Shown here one piece after another: positions 11,214-21,392 of a stretch of 64,000 bases of DNA; the first letter of the stretch is position 1, and each line of letters opens with the position of its first letter. Source of the DNA: Teratosphaeria epicoccoides (Eukaryota; Ascomycota; Dothideomycetes; Mycosphaerellales; Teratosphaeriaceae); the NCBI GenBank assembly GCA_021401465.1, contig JADDMT010000072.1, positions 1-64,000 on the forward strand. Reading direction: 5' to 3'. Made by a program: the position numbers and the translations under genes. The notes below the pieces were generated by a model that ran no database searches, was not told the origin of the DNA, and saw only the letters and a list, made by a program, of their open reading frames with translations.

Positions 11214-11665
11214 GTGCTAGGCGGTTCGGGCAAGCCCAGACAGGGGCAGACATTCCCGGGTGGGCCGCAGCCCTACTAGCGTCGGGGCTGCATTTGCTCA
11301 TGATACGGTGGCTCGAGATCACGGTGTTTGGGGCGCGATGAGGACGGACACGAAAGCATGGATCATTGGCGATCGCAGGCGGACTCATGAAGCTCCGTCA
11401 CAACGGCGTTTCTTCAGTATGGCATTACGGCGTGAAATATGCGGCGCAGGGATCGGCTGGTCACCGGTTGCTGCTGTCTACTTGCATGATGTAGAATAGT
11501 TACGGAGGTACGAACAAGACCTCATGCCCTCATCACACTTTGCAAATCATTGTGTTGCTTCACGAAATATTCAAAACAATATCCAATTTCTGTCCAGGAA
11601 ATGCGCTGTTCTGTTGCGTATGGGTATCAGTCCGTGAATGCATGCAATGGTAAACAGTCCCATTG
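11214..11665. other. Convergent intergenic region HRP1 / BRCT gene
   Basis: About 450 bp between two convergent stop codons, so it holds both 3' UTRs. No gene or repeat was seen. Confidence 0.5.
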
Positions 11666-12649
11666 TCAAGTCGCTGCTCCACCAGCCCCACTATCGCCGC
11701 TCTTCGTCCCGAACGCCCCTATCAAGCTGCGTACACCCTTCGGCGCTGTCTTGACTCCCTCGAACCCAGCCTCGCTCAGCCTTTTCCCGGCCTTCACGCT
11801 CTCGAGCACCCACTCCACCGTCACGAACTTCACCGCGTATCCAGCCTTCCTCGCAACTTCCTTCTGGATCTTACTGCCTGCCAGACCACCTCCGGATCCG
11901 CCGGCATAACTGGGTCTACCCAAGATTACGTGAGTGACAGTGCGACGGCCGAGCGCAATGGAAAGGTTGCCGCCATGTGTGCTAATGAGGTGTTTGAGCT
12001 TGTGGTCGGAGATGGTGGGGAAGGTGGAGCCGTTGATGTAGATTGTCACATTGCGGAATATCTGAGGAGGTTGAGGTGGCAGTGGTGGAGGGACTTCGTC
12101 TGGCTGCTGTTCTTGCTTAATTTCAGACGTTGCTTCGGCAGCGACATCGAATGGTGCAATAGGTGACAAGAGGAGTCGGGAAGGCGAAGACTCATGTGAT
12201 GTCCAGCTTGACTCTCGTATGGCTCCATCTCCTCTCTTGAATGGTGTCCACGGATTGACAACGTTCGTCGGCTCAATGTCCTCTTCTTCGAACTTCAATC
12301 GCTTGGCCGGTCTCTTGTCCACTTCTGCCTTCCTGACACCGCCCATGCTCTCCCAGATACTCTTCTGCCCGCTCGTCCTCAACCCCGCCGCTCCCTTCAC
12401 CCAGCCACCGGTCTCGGTCCTTCCATCCTGGCCAAAGTCCAGACTACCTGCGCCGACTGTGTCGCTGACTCGCTTACCACCGCCAGCACCTGCATTGAAT
12501 TGTTCTCGCAGTTTCAGCGACCGCGAGTCACGCCATGATGTGCTGCCACTCAATCTGTTGTCGGCTCGTTGATGTCCCAACGCGCTGCTGTTGAACGGGT
12601 CAAACATCGACTTGGAAGGCTTCGCGGCTGGTGGCGCATTGGTCGGCAT
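11666..12649 (-). CDS. Small BRCT-domain protein with a Rev1-like BRCT
   Basis: A single exon of 327 codons. Residues 1-190 are low-complexity and charged, with a short basic run (KRPAKRLKFEEE) that could be a nuclear localisation signal. Residues about 200-300 form one BRCT domain: VTIYINGSTFPTISDHKLK, then a HGG turn, VTHVILG, and the conserved Trp in VTVEWVLESVKAGKRL. The domain looks most like that at the N-terminus of Rev1, but there is no polymerase domain. BRCT domains bind phosphopeptides or DNA ends in repair and checkpoint complexes. The specific partner is unknown. It is convergent with HRP1. Confidence 0.8.
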   Translation of the reverse strand: MPTNAPPAAKPSKSMFDPFNSSALGHQRADNRLSGSTSWRDSRSLKLREQFNAGAGGGKRVSDTVGAGSLDFGQDGRTETGGWVKGAAGLRTSGQKSIWESMGGVRKAEVDKRPAKRLKFEEEDIEPTNVVNPWTPFKRGDGAIRESSWTSHESSPSRLLLSPIAPFDVAAEATSEIKQEQQPDEVPPPLPPQPPQIFRNVTIYINGSTFPTISDHKLKHLISTHGGNLSIALGRRTVTHVILGRPSYAGGSGGGLAGSKIQKEVARKAGYAVKFVTVEWVLESVKAGKRLSEAGFEGVKTAPKGVRSLIGAFGTKSGDSGAGGAAT

Positions 12650-13369
12650 CGCTCTGGAAAGTGGCCGCGCCCAAGGTCAGCTGGACGGTTGGGATAACAG
12701 TCGTTCATTAATGATAATAACCACGAGGTAGAATCACCACTAAATATAAACAAAGCTCATGAATGTTGACGCCATTCAGTCGCGTGGACGTAGGGCAACC
12801 AGACGCGACTTCCTCACGAATTACCAAATCCGAAGTCCGACGGGATTTCGTAGGCCGAGCAAGCTGATCGCTTTCATTAATACCTTACTACTGCAAGATG
12901 TCATCAATGCGCTAGATCGCTCCAATACGCATCTTCGGCCTCATTATAGCTCCGTGGGATGAAGAGACATCACGAGTTCTCCTCCACCACCACCACCATC
13001 CACCACCGCAGCGGATGATCATCTCGCAACCCACCACGCGAACAGACTTTCGCCGCACACACCTTTGCATGGAGGTACCGCTGACCTTGCTATACTTGGC
13101 AAGGAATCAATACATATTGCATGGGAAACCCCACAATTTGCTCCTCGGACCGACAAAACCAGCTCTCGTACCTGTTCCTGCATATGCTGTGCTGATTACT
13201 TGGAAGGAAACAGCATATGCCACCCAGATATACCGCAGACGCCCATTCGCAAATGAGCAGTGCGAAATGGCGTCGCGAGACTGGCTATATAGCCTACCAT
13301 CCACGTCGGCCAACATGGAAGAGCCATTGGATTGCGCTGTCGATCTTCTTGATCCTTGCGATCGTGATC
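12650..13369. other. Intergenic region between BRCT gene and GH76 gene
   Basis: It serves as upstream DNA for two divergent genes. A TATATAGCC word near 13285 lies about 85 bp before the preferred GH76 start codon and may be a TATA element. CCACCA repeats occur near 12985-13010. No convincing gene. Confidence 0.4.
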
Positions 13370-15121
13370 ATGAACATGCTTTCTCTGCGAGACAGTCTGC
13401 CTCTCCTTCTAGGCCTTGGCGCTCCAGTAATTGCTCAATCGAGCTATAGCGACATTGACGACACCACTGCTGCGTGGCAATGGAGCAATTACAACAGCGG
13501 TGACGGCTCGGCATGGCAATGGGGAGGCCCTTGGCATGGCCAAAGTGGTTACTGGTTCGATAACTTTGAAGACGTACTGTCTACTATGCAGGATACGTAT
13601 TGGAATGGAACGTATTGGCCCACCACCATCCAATGGATAGGCGCATTCATGGACACGCTCTTGGCCGCCTCTGATCGATCCTTTACCGACGCACTGATTG
13701 AATACGATGGAAACGTTCCTGGTGCACACACTTCGTTATCCGCCATACAAGCAGAGATTGAGAAGTATTTCCGGGAGATCGAGGCGTATTATGGAGGCGA
13801 AGATACCATCCAGATTTTCGGTGCGGCTTATGACGATGCTCAGTGGGTTGTGCTGGAATGGTTGGATGCAATCAGATTCATCAATCAGTACGAGGCCTAT
13901 TCGTCGAGTTCTTTTGGCCAATCCGACATCGAACGATTCGCCCATAGAGCCCACATCTTCTACAACATTGTGCAAGACCAATTTGACACTTCGCTGTGTG
14001 GCGGAGGTCTGACTTGGAATCCGGCTTTGGCAGTATACAAAAACGCCATCACGAATGAGCTCTTCATCGACAGCTCGATCGCGATGTATCTGTATTGGCC
14101 GGGTGATGGCAACGACACCGACCCATACCCAAGCCCGACCTATGTCAACGCGACCAATAGCACGCTTCCTCCGCTGCCTGCATTAGCCGTTCACGATCCG
14201 GTCTTTCTAGACAACGCAAAGGCAGAATACGCGTGGTTCAAATCACTGCCTTTTAGCGACTCTCAAGGCCTGATCATTGACGGCTTTCACATCTCCGACA
14301 ATCAGACAACCTGCGACGAGCCAGATCCAATGGTCTACACCTACAATCAAGGTGTTCTTCTCTCAGGCTTGCGAGGTCTGTGGGAGGCCACAGGCGATTC
14401 GAGCTACCTGGTTGACGGTTACGCCTACGTTGCAAACGTGATCAACGCCACAGGCTGGAACTCACAATCCCGGACCGAAGCCGGGCGATGGGCTGGGCTC
14501 GGCCGCAACGGCATCTTGGAGGACTATTGCGATGCTCCCGCCAATTGCTCCCAAGACAACCAGGTTTTCAAGGGCATCTACTTCCACCACCTTGATCTCT
14601 TCTGCGAATCACTGCCGACGTCTGCGCCCCTCGTCTCTGGCTTGACGTACACTGCTTCCTCCGCACTGGCGACACAGCATGCAAATACTTGCAATAGCTA
14701 CATTCCTTGGATCGAGCATAATGCCTATGCCGCGCTATCCACCCGCAACCAGTCTAATATCATTGGCGGTTGGTGGGGTGCGCCATATGTCAACATGACT
14801 CAAAGTCCGGCGCCGGAGTACAGCATTCCAAAGCCTTCTGGATCGGCAGATATCTGGAATCATCCTGAGTTGTTGGACCAGTCGCCATGGGTATGCAATG
14901 GTTGGCACTGCGATCGTAACTGGAAGTGGCGGAGCTCACCCAACTACTATGGACCTGCTAAGCGCATGACAGAGTTCATAAGAATGAAGAGAAATGTTGG
15001 GAAGCTGGGAAGGAAGGACGTGAACGATGAGGGTAGAGGCAGAACGGTGGAGACAGAGGCGGCGGGCTTGGGGGTAGTAAAGGCCGCGAGCGACTTCACG
15101 CAGAAGCGATCGAATACTTGA
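13370..15121 (+). CDS. GH76 family endo-alpha-1,6-mannanase (Dcw1/Dfg5 type)
   Basis: Glycoside hydrolase family 76 enzymes cleave alpha-1,6-mannan and, as Dcw1/Dfg5, help cross-link GPI proteins to the cell wall. The preferred start at 13370 gives 583 residues with a signal peptide (LPLLLGLGAPVIAQ, likely cut after AQ). An in-frame ATG at 13217 would instead add an upstream membrane helix (IALSIFLILAIVIM), making a type II anchor. The paired-Asp motif is in AYDDAQWVVLEWLDA, and YTYNQGVLLSGLRGLWEAT is a typical GH76 segment. Several NxS/T sites fit secretion. The tail after DIWNHPELLDQSPWVC is basic and lacks a hydrophobic GPI signal, unlike yeast Dcw1. A soluble secreted enzyme is therefore more likely. 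Confidence 0.88.
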   Translation: MNMLSLRDSLPLLLGLGAPVIAQSSYSDIDDTTAAWQWSNYNSGDGSAWQWGGPWHGQSGYWFDNFEDVLSTMQDTYWNGTYWPTTIQWIGAFMDTLLAASDRSFTDALIEYDGNVPGAHTSLSAIQAEIEKYFREIEAYYGGEDTIQIFGAAYDDAQWVVLEWLDAIRFINQYEAYSSSSFGQSDIERFAHRAHIFYNIVQDQFDTSLCGGGLTWNPALAVYKNAITNELFIDSSIAMYLYWPGDGNDTDPYPSPTYVNATNSTLPPLPALAVHDPVFLDNAKAEYAWFKSLPFSDSQGLIIDGFHISDNQTTCDEPDPMVYTYNQGVLLSGLRGLWEATGDSSYLVDGYAYVANVINATGWNSQSRTEAGRWAGLGRNGILEDYCDAPANCSQDNQVFKGIYFHHLDLFCESLPTSAPLVSGLTYTASSALATQHANTCNSYIPWIEHNAYAALSTRNQSNIIGGWWGAPYVNMTQSPAPEYSIPKPSGSADIWNHPELLDQSPWVCNGWHCDRNWKWRSSPNYYGPAKRMTEFIRMKRNVGKLGRKDVNDEGRGRTVETEAAGLGVVKAASDFTQKRSNT

Positions 15122-17635
15122 TAGACTACAAAGTCGCCTCGCAGACTGACTTTGCAGACTGAATAGGGTAAGTCGTCTGTGCGCATGATCCGTGAGTCTG
15201 CAAGGCCTTGCAGACTACTAGATAGGTTTAGCGTTGCTAAGAATGTCGCGTTGCCTTCCCATCTTCTTCACGCTAAACTCTAAGTGACAGCAGCGCCGTG
15301 TCGACACTAAGCCATACGCGGGGTAGCGCGCCTGAATCATGTCTGTAAAGCTAGTCTGGGTCCTTATTAGATCCGTTGAGTGCATATCGGACGCTGCTCA
15401 CGACCATGAAGTGCGGCTGCGTGCAACGCGATGGAAATAACATCGCTTCCTGCAGCCACAATCACAACGGCCTAACGTTGACGTTGGCTGTCACGTCGAA
15501 GATCAACATTAATCAGAGACATCCGCAGTTCTTCCACTAGCCAAGAGCAATTATACAAGGCTTCTATGGTCAAGCAATCGTAGCGTCTCGCTAAGCACTT
15601 GGACTAACAGTATGATGACGAGAGCTGATTGGAATTGTGCAGCCACCGTTATCGTACATGACTACATCCTTCATGAGGCAGCTAAAAAATCAGAAAGAGC
15701 AAAAAGTGCCTACCAGAGATACCTTGGTCTTGAGGGAAGAGAGACTTGCGTGCTGTTGCCAACGCACTTGGCATCGTCTCCACAGAGCAGCAGCCAGCTC
15801 AATGCCACCTGCACACAGCACGATAGACTCAGCCATCCATCGTACTCATGACGTCTTCTTCCTGTCGCAGTATAGGATATTCGGAGCCCAGTCTTGACCA
15901 AGACAGGCAGTGGATGGTTCTAGGGTTGGGAGCAAAGTCCTCGGTTAGAACTTGAAGCGCTAACGTGGGCTTTGCACTATGAGAGGCGGTGCTTTTGACG
16001 TTCTACCTCTGAGAAGAAGAGGAACGCGGCGGGATCAATGCAAGCTTGTCGGTTTCCTTCTCGCGGAGGTGACCGCCTTCAGTAGGGATGAGGTTACTTC
16101 ATTTGTCGGCTGTTGTTCGGACTGTTAGCGACTTACACAGAGACGCTGTGGGAGAGCTCTGGTAGCTCACATTGAATGCAAACGAGACCAGAGTGCTCTT
16201 ATGGGAGGGTACGTGGTCCCGACGTGAAGCCGACTTATCTGTTTGCCATCGGATTGAGAGCCTTTGCGCAGCGGCGCATGGCCTGTGCCAAGGCTCTCAG
16301 CATGAGAGGAGAATGATCCAGCGCGTCTTTGAACTCGACTGCCACGTCAACACCTCAAGAAGGAGAGGTGGACCACTTTGCTGCCCGGCTTCAACGTTCG
16401 CGCACTTCCGCGGCGGGGTTGAGAGACCAAGTGGCAGAACAGATCGACTAGAAGCTTCTCAGCTGCTCAACGTGGTTGACTGCTTGTTGACACAACTGAC
16501 TGTTGGTTGATGCAGCTATACGACGCGATGTTACTGTTGACAGCTCGAAATATTGGTTGATACCTCAAGTGTCAACTTTACCTGTCAACCGGCCGACTGG
16601 TTCGATGACTGATAGAATGAGCGCCATCGTGCGTTTCCCCAAGGTTCGGAGTCGATGTGTGTGTACTCCTCAGGGGTGGGCATGGTCGGCGTAGTCGCCT
16701 CCAGTATGGAGCACTATCTGGGTGCAGCAGACAGAATCCAGACCAGTTTCGACTGATCCACAAGATCAAGACGAATCGAGCCTTCAGCTTACAGTGTGGC
16801 CACCGAGGATAGTGGTGATGGTGTCAATCTCAGCACCTGTGCGGACACAATCTGGTTGGCTGCACATGATGACGGACGCCAACGCCTTCCATGCTACACC
16901 AGCCCCATTCTTGAACGTTCGTGCCGCACACTTGTGCATGGACTGGACCAGAGCATCGTTCCTTGAGTCAAGTAGCCTTAAGACTGCAGAGCTAAGACTA
17001 CGAAGGCGGGCTCCTGGTGACCGACTGTAGCCAGCTCGCTTTCCTCAACCCTCGAAGTTATGACCGTGATAGGTATCAGCGACAAGTCCGCTCTAGGGCA
17101 GCCCGGTATAGTCATGATGTCGGTACCAAAAGCGATGTTAGTATACTGAACAATCTCTGCCTCGCCAGCAGCGAAGGTCAGGCGAGATATGAGTCGTACT
17201 AATGTCCGCCCATACGGGCTTGTATGTGATATATCCTGATCAGCATCGTGATCACCATCCTACACTTATCTCCTTGCCGTGAACATGAGCGATCAGTTGT
17301 CAAGGGTTGTGATGAACATCCTACGACTACATATCCTTTCAGAGGTTCCGCTCTCAAGCCCTGAGAGTAATTCAATAGTCGCTAAATTGGTTGGCTGCTT
17401 GAGTGCCTGCAAACGCAAATGAGTGCTCAGTCAGACAGCTGACAGCTTTTTTGATATCCTTGACTGCCTACTGATAAGGATGAGAGCTTTGTCGAACGAT
17501 CGACTGCTCCCTGTTGTGGTTGACTGCTCCTTGACGCTTCAGACAGTCATCTCAGCCACATACTATGTATTCGCGAAGTGGGCCCAGCTGGCGTGACATC
17601 CTTAAGGCAGCTGGGTTGACTGCCAACGGCCGTCG
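15122..17635. other. 2.5-kb gene-free region with TTGACTG-like words
   Basis: No reading frame here looks protein-like. From about 16470 to 17640 the sequence repeatedly contains GTTGACTG, TTGACAG, CGACTG and their complements, for example at 16475, 16497, 17460 and 17519. This gives the stretch a patchy, degenerate repeat texture that recurs on the far side of the MFS gene. Confidence 0.45.
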
Positions 17636-19321
17636 TCATATCATATACCTTCAGTCTAGTCAACCAACCTGTGCTCAAATGGAGCCTTTCTTGAGCAAGC
17701 GGAACATACCTGTAACCCCTTTGCAGCTGCCTGGCTGCTGCAATATCAATTCCCTCCATTTCTGCAGTCTTCCGAAGACGCCCAAGTTCTTTGTCCGTTA
17801 ACTGCACATCCGCGTTCTCCATACGGTCCAGTTGCTTGTTCTGGTGCTGCAAGTAGAACCTCAAAATCACAGCGCAAATGCCGGCAAGCGCCGTCAGACC
17901 AATGTTGATGCCCATGGCTTCGCGATAGTATGGTGCTTGTGCGCTGGTATATGTAAACGGCGTCCAAATCGAGGCGGCGTTGCCGAACGAATTGATGAAG
18001 GCGAGCGCTGCAGCACGCTTAGCGGGCGGCCTCGGGATTGCATTCGCGATCCATGCATAGAGAGTCCCGTTCATGGCGAAGATGAAGACAAGCAGGAACA
18101 GACTGAAGTAGCGAGGTCCAAATGATGTCGCGAACATGAATATGAATGCGCCACAGGATACTGGTATGATCGGATAGATGTAGAACCAGAATCGGTTGTG
18201 CAACTTGTCTGACAGAACGCCATGGCAGAAGGACCAGACAACCATAAACAGATAAGGTGGCGCGACAAGAACGAGAGCAACCGTATTGTTCTTGACGAGT
18301 GTTTTGGTGAGCGTTGGGAAGAAATTTTGGAATCCAGCAGCACCCGTCTGGCCATGGTAGGCGATGGCTAGGAGATAGGTCTTAGGGTCAGTGAAGGCCA
18401 ACTTCATGCCCTTGAGCTGTGACATGCCGCCGGCCTCGTCTACATCCGCTTCAGATGCGTCAAGCGCCATGCGTCTGTTGGCAACCGCCTTCATCTTGGG
18501 GCTCAGAGCCTTCCAAGTATGTGGAAAGTCAGGCAGCACAAAGATGATGATAATGCCGACGAACATTGTGATCGCGCCTTCGATAATGTAAAGCCATTGC
18601 CATGCAGCAAGCCCACGGTTGCCTGCCAGTCCTTTGAGGATGCCGGCTGCGATTAGGCTGCCGAAGGCCCCTGAGAGCAGGGAGCCTGCGTAGAAGATGG
18701 ACATCCTGAAATTAAGCTCAGATTTGGTGTACCACTTCGACAAGTAATATAGGACACCAGCGAAGAATGGCGCCTCAACCAGCCCCAGAATGAATCGACA
18801 TGCAATAATGTCGCCAGCGTTCTTAACTTGACTCGTCAAGCAGCTAACGAGACCCCATGCCACCACGAAGAAGCCCAGATACCATGACGGACGGCCGGAT
18901 AGATTGAGTAGAGCGTTCGACGGAACTTGCATCAAGACCTGACGAGTGTAAGCGAGCTCAAGGTTTTGGATTTGGTATGTTGGGTACTAACATAACTGAC
19001 GAACAGGATACTCAGTCCCAGTTGATACTGATCTCCAGTAAGACCCAGATCTTTTTCCAAGCCCTGAAGCCTTGCTGCCGCATAGTTGTTGCGATCAATG
19101 TAATTCATGAGGTAGACCAGGATCACAAGCGGCATGATCAATGAGTCGATTCGCCATCGCAACTTCTTTTCGAGTACCATTTCCGCTTCCGTCAAGTGGC
19201 TGAGGTGGATGGCGTGTTCCCTCGTGATTTCGCCTGAGATGTCATCATCGTGCACTCGTTCATGATGCGCAGCTTCTCCTTTTGGCAGGTCGTCGAACTG
19301 GATCTCTGCGACGGAGGCCAT
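17636..19321 (-). CDS. MFS transporter, anion:cation symporter (Dal5/Tna1-like) family
   Basis: A plasma-membrane proton-coupled transporter of small organic anions or vitamins; yeast relatives carry allantoate or nicotinate. Exons are 19321-18992, 18938-17710 and 17648-17636, giving 523 residues. The first exon holds the cytosolic N-terminus and TM1 (SLIMPLVILVYLMNYIDRNNYAAARLQGL, where NYIDRNN is the family motif). Intron 1 (53 nt) joins LFVSY to VLMQVPSN. The rest contains about eleven further hydrophobic segments and a central cytosolic loop. A last 61-nt intron (GTATGT...CTGAAG) leads to a 13-nt terminal exon ending RYMI. I chose it because family members end in a short GYRY-type tail; without it the frame runs on through non-conserved sequence to 17547. 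Substrate cannot be read from sequence. Confidence 0.9.
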
Positions 19322-21014
19322 GTTGAGTCTGTAGTGTATCAAAAATCAACCAGCGACGAGTCTCAGAAAATCCTGAGGACAAGGAGAACGACAAGCACAT
19401 AGAGCGGATGCGCGCAAGAGGTCATGGCGAAGCCAAGTCGCATCTCGGTGCCTCTCTCCTGGAGGGGTAAGGTACAGTGTCAAGTCGAACGGGCCGTAGG
19501 TCATGCTGCAGCTCACCAGATGATCCTCAACATCGGCCATTGCGCGTGTGCGTGAGCAGCGACAAGGCAGTATGCAGGGATGCATCTCCTCGCTGTGCGG
19601 CATCTGCTTTGCCGCCTTCAGATGCCGCCGGTCTGGAGACGTTAAGTGATTGAGTAGTGCGATGTAGTTCATGGCTCCCGGTACAAGCAAAAGCGTCCGT
19701 AGACTTTCCACCAATAGAACGGGCCGTGGCAGTTGCACAACGGAGCTTTGAACATCACCATCAAGCCCCTGTTTAGTCGCCAATGGCCAGTCAGCAACAG
19801 TCGACTGCTGACTGATGAGATGCTGCGCCCTGGCGAAGAGCACCGGCCCGGCTGTTGGGAGAGGGCTGGTGAACGGTTCACCGTGCGGCATTTAAAGTTG
19901 TATGTGTTTTATACTATTTCTAGCCTTGCCCGGCGAGAGAACAACTTTGCCAGTCGCACGACTGAAACCTCCTTTATATGTCGCCTTCAAATGCCGACTG
20001 CCAAGACGGTCGCTTGCATATGAGACGGGTGCTGACTGACGACTGGCCACTGGTGAGAATACAGGGCCCGATATATACCTCTGCAGCGAGGTTCTTCATA
20101 CGTCAGCTCTACAACATGCGACAAGAAGAAGGCGACACTCTTCCGCGCAAATGGACTTCTTCCACAGAATACTTCAGTGTAGCATTTGTGCTCCGAAGTG
20201 CGAGCGGCACAAGCGTAGGGCGCGGATCTGGCAGGGCGAGCATTGTCCTCATCAGATCCGTGCAGCATGGTCGTGTGCCTGAGAAAAATGCATGCGTGTC
20301 TTCTTCCTGCGGCAGCAGGCGAGTCGTTGTTAGATGTACATATGGTCAGCAGCCGGCCGCTGATCCTGCATTGAGTTGTCTCAGCTTTCGAGGAATTCAA
20401 GTCACAGCACATACGGTGCAGAGAAGCTGTCGACACTCGCTCCTCCAGCAGCTTCCAGATTGTCCATGACCACGAGCGACCTCACGACGCGTCTCCGGGA
20501 ATGGGTAGAAGCGAGTTTCTAGGGTATGGATTCGTGTGGGTGTGAACAATGACTCCAGCAACCGACCAATCGTTCGACAGGTTGACTGGTCGACATGGCT
20601 GACCGTTGTTTGGCAGTACGACTCGTACTTATGATTAACTTGACGCTACAGCTGTTGACTGCTTACAATGCTTGAGGTCAAACGTCATGTGTTGGCGCTC
20701 GCTGTCAACTGGTGGGCTGGTTGGTTGACCGATAGAAAAGAATTTGGCAGGAGATGAGCCGCTATCTGCGTGTGGACCTGGTTTTTGCCTCGGCACGGAG
20801 TTCGGCATTACGGTCAATCAAGCCATTCACTGCCTTCGTGATTACTCCCTTCGTCTGTACATTACTTCTGTCTACAACAACAGCGCCAGCAGTCAAGACG
20901 TGTTTCCAGCACCGTGCGATCGATACAAAATATCACAAGACCCGGGAAACCGCAACCCCTCAAATCCTCAAGTTCAACAATCAACGCTCGACCTCGGTCC
21001 AGAACACAGCAACC
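19322..21014. other. 1.7-kb intergenic region between MFS and cytochrome b5 genes
   Basis: This is upstream DNA of two divergent genes. Reading frames present, such as 19346-19891 on the minus strand, have no protein-like pattern. TTGACTG-like words recur at 19795-19815, 20035-20050 and 20578-20735. No RNA gene was seen. Confidence 0.4.
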
Positions 21015-21392
21015 ATGTCGAAGCAATTCACCACCAAAGACGTGCAAGAGCATGGCACTGTGGACAAGGTGCGGAATACCCAACGGTCGCAACTGTGCGA
21101 TCAGCAAGACCTGACAAAATGATAGGGTCTCTATATCATCATCGATGGCGGCGTATACGAGATGGGCGGCTTTGTGGACGAACACCCAGGCGGCGCTAAG
21201 ATCCTCAAGCGAGTAGGCGGCAAGGATGCCAGCAAGCAGTTCTGGAAGGTCAGTGGATCATACTTGTCGGCAGGGGTCGATTGCGATATCCTTACTGATG
21301 CGTGAGTGCCACAGTACCATAATGAGTCCGTGCTAAAGAAGTATCAGCCAAAGTTGAAGATTGGCGAGGTCAAGGAGTCAGCGAAGCTATGA
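21015..21392 (+). CDS. Small cytochrome b5-like heme-binding protein
   Basis: A free-standing cytochrome b5 domain of 84 residues, likely a soluble electron carrier. Exons are 21015-21068, 21126-21248 and 21315-21392, with introns of 57 and 66 nt. The domain reads QFTTKDVQEHG..., LYIIIDGGVYEMGGFV, the heme motif DEHPGGAKIL, and the second axial His in FWKYHNESVL, 23 residues after the first. That is the normal b5 spacing. There is no C-terminal membrane anchor, so it is not the microsomal type; after the domain only KIGEVKESAKL remains. Each exon is short and is visible only after splicing. The start ATG has good context (AACCATGTC). Confidence 0.88.

Noticed and set aside
19346..19891. 181-codon minus-strand frame upstream of the MFS gene
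   Set aside because: Composition is not protein-like, there is no recognisable domain, and it lies where the MFS promoter is expected.
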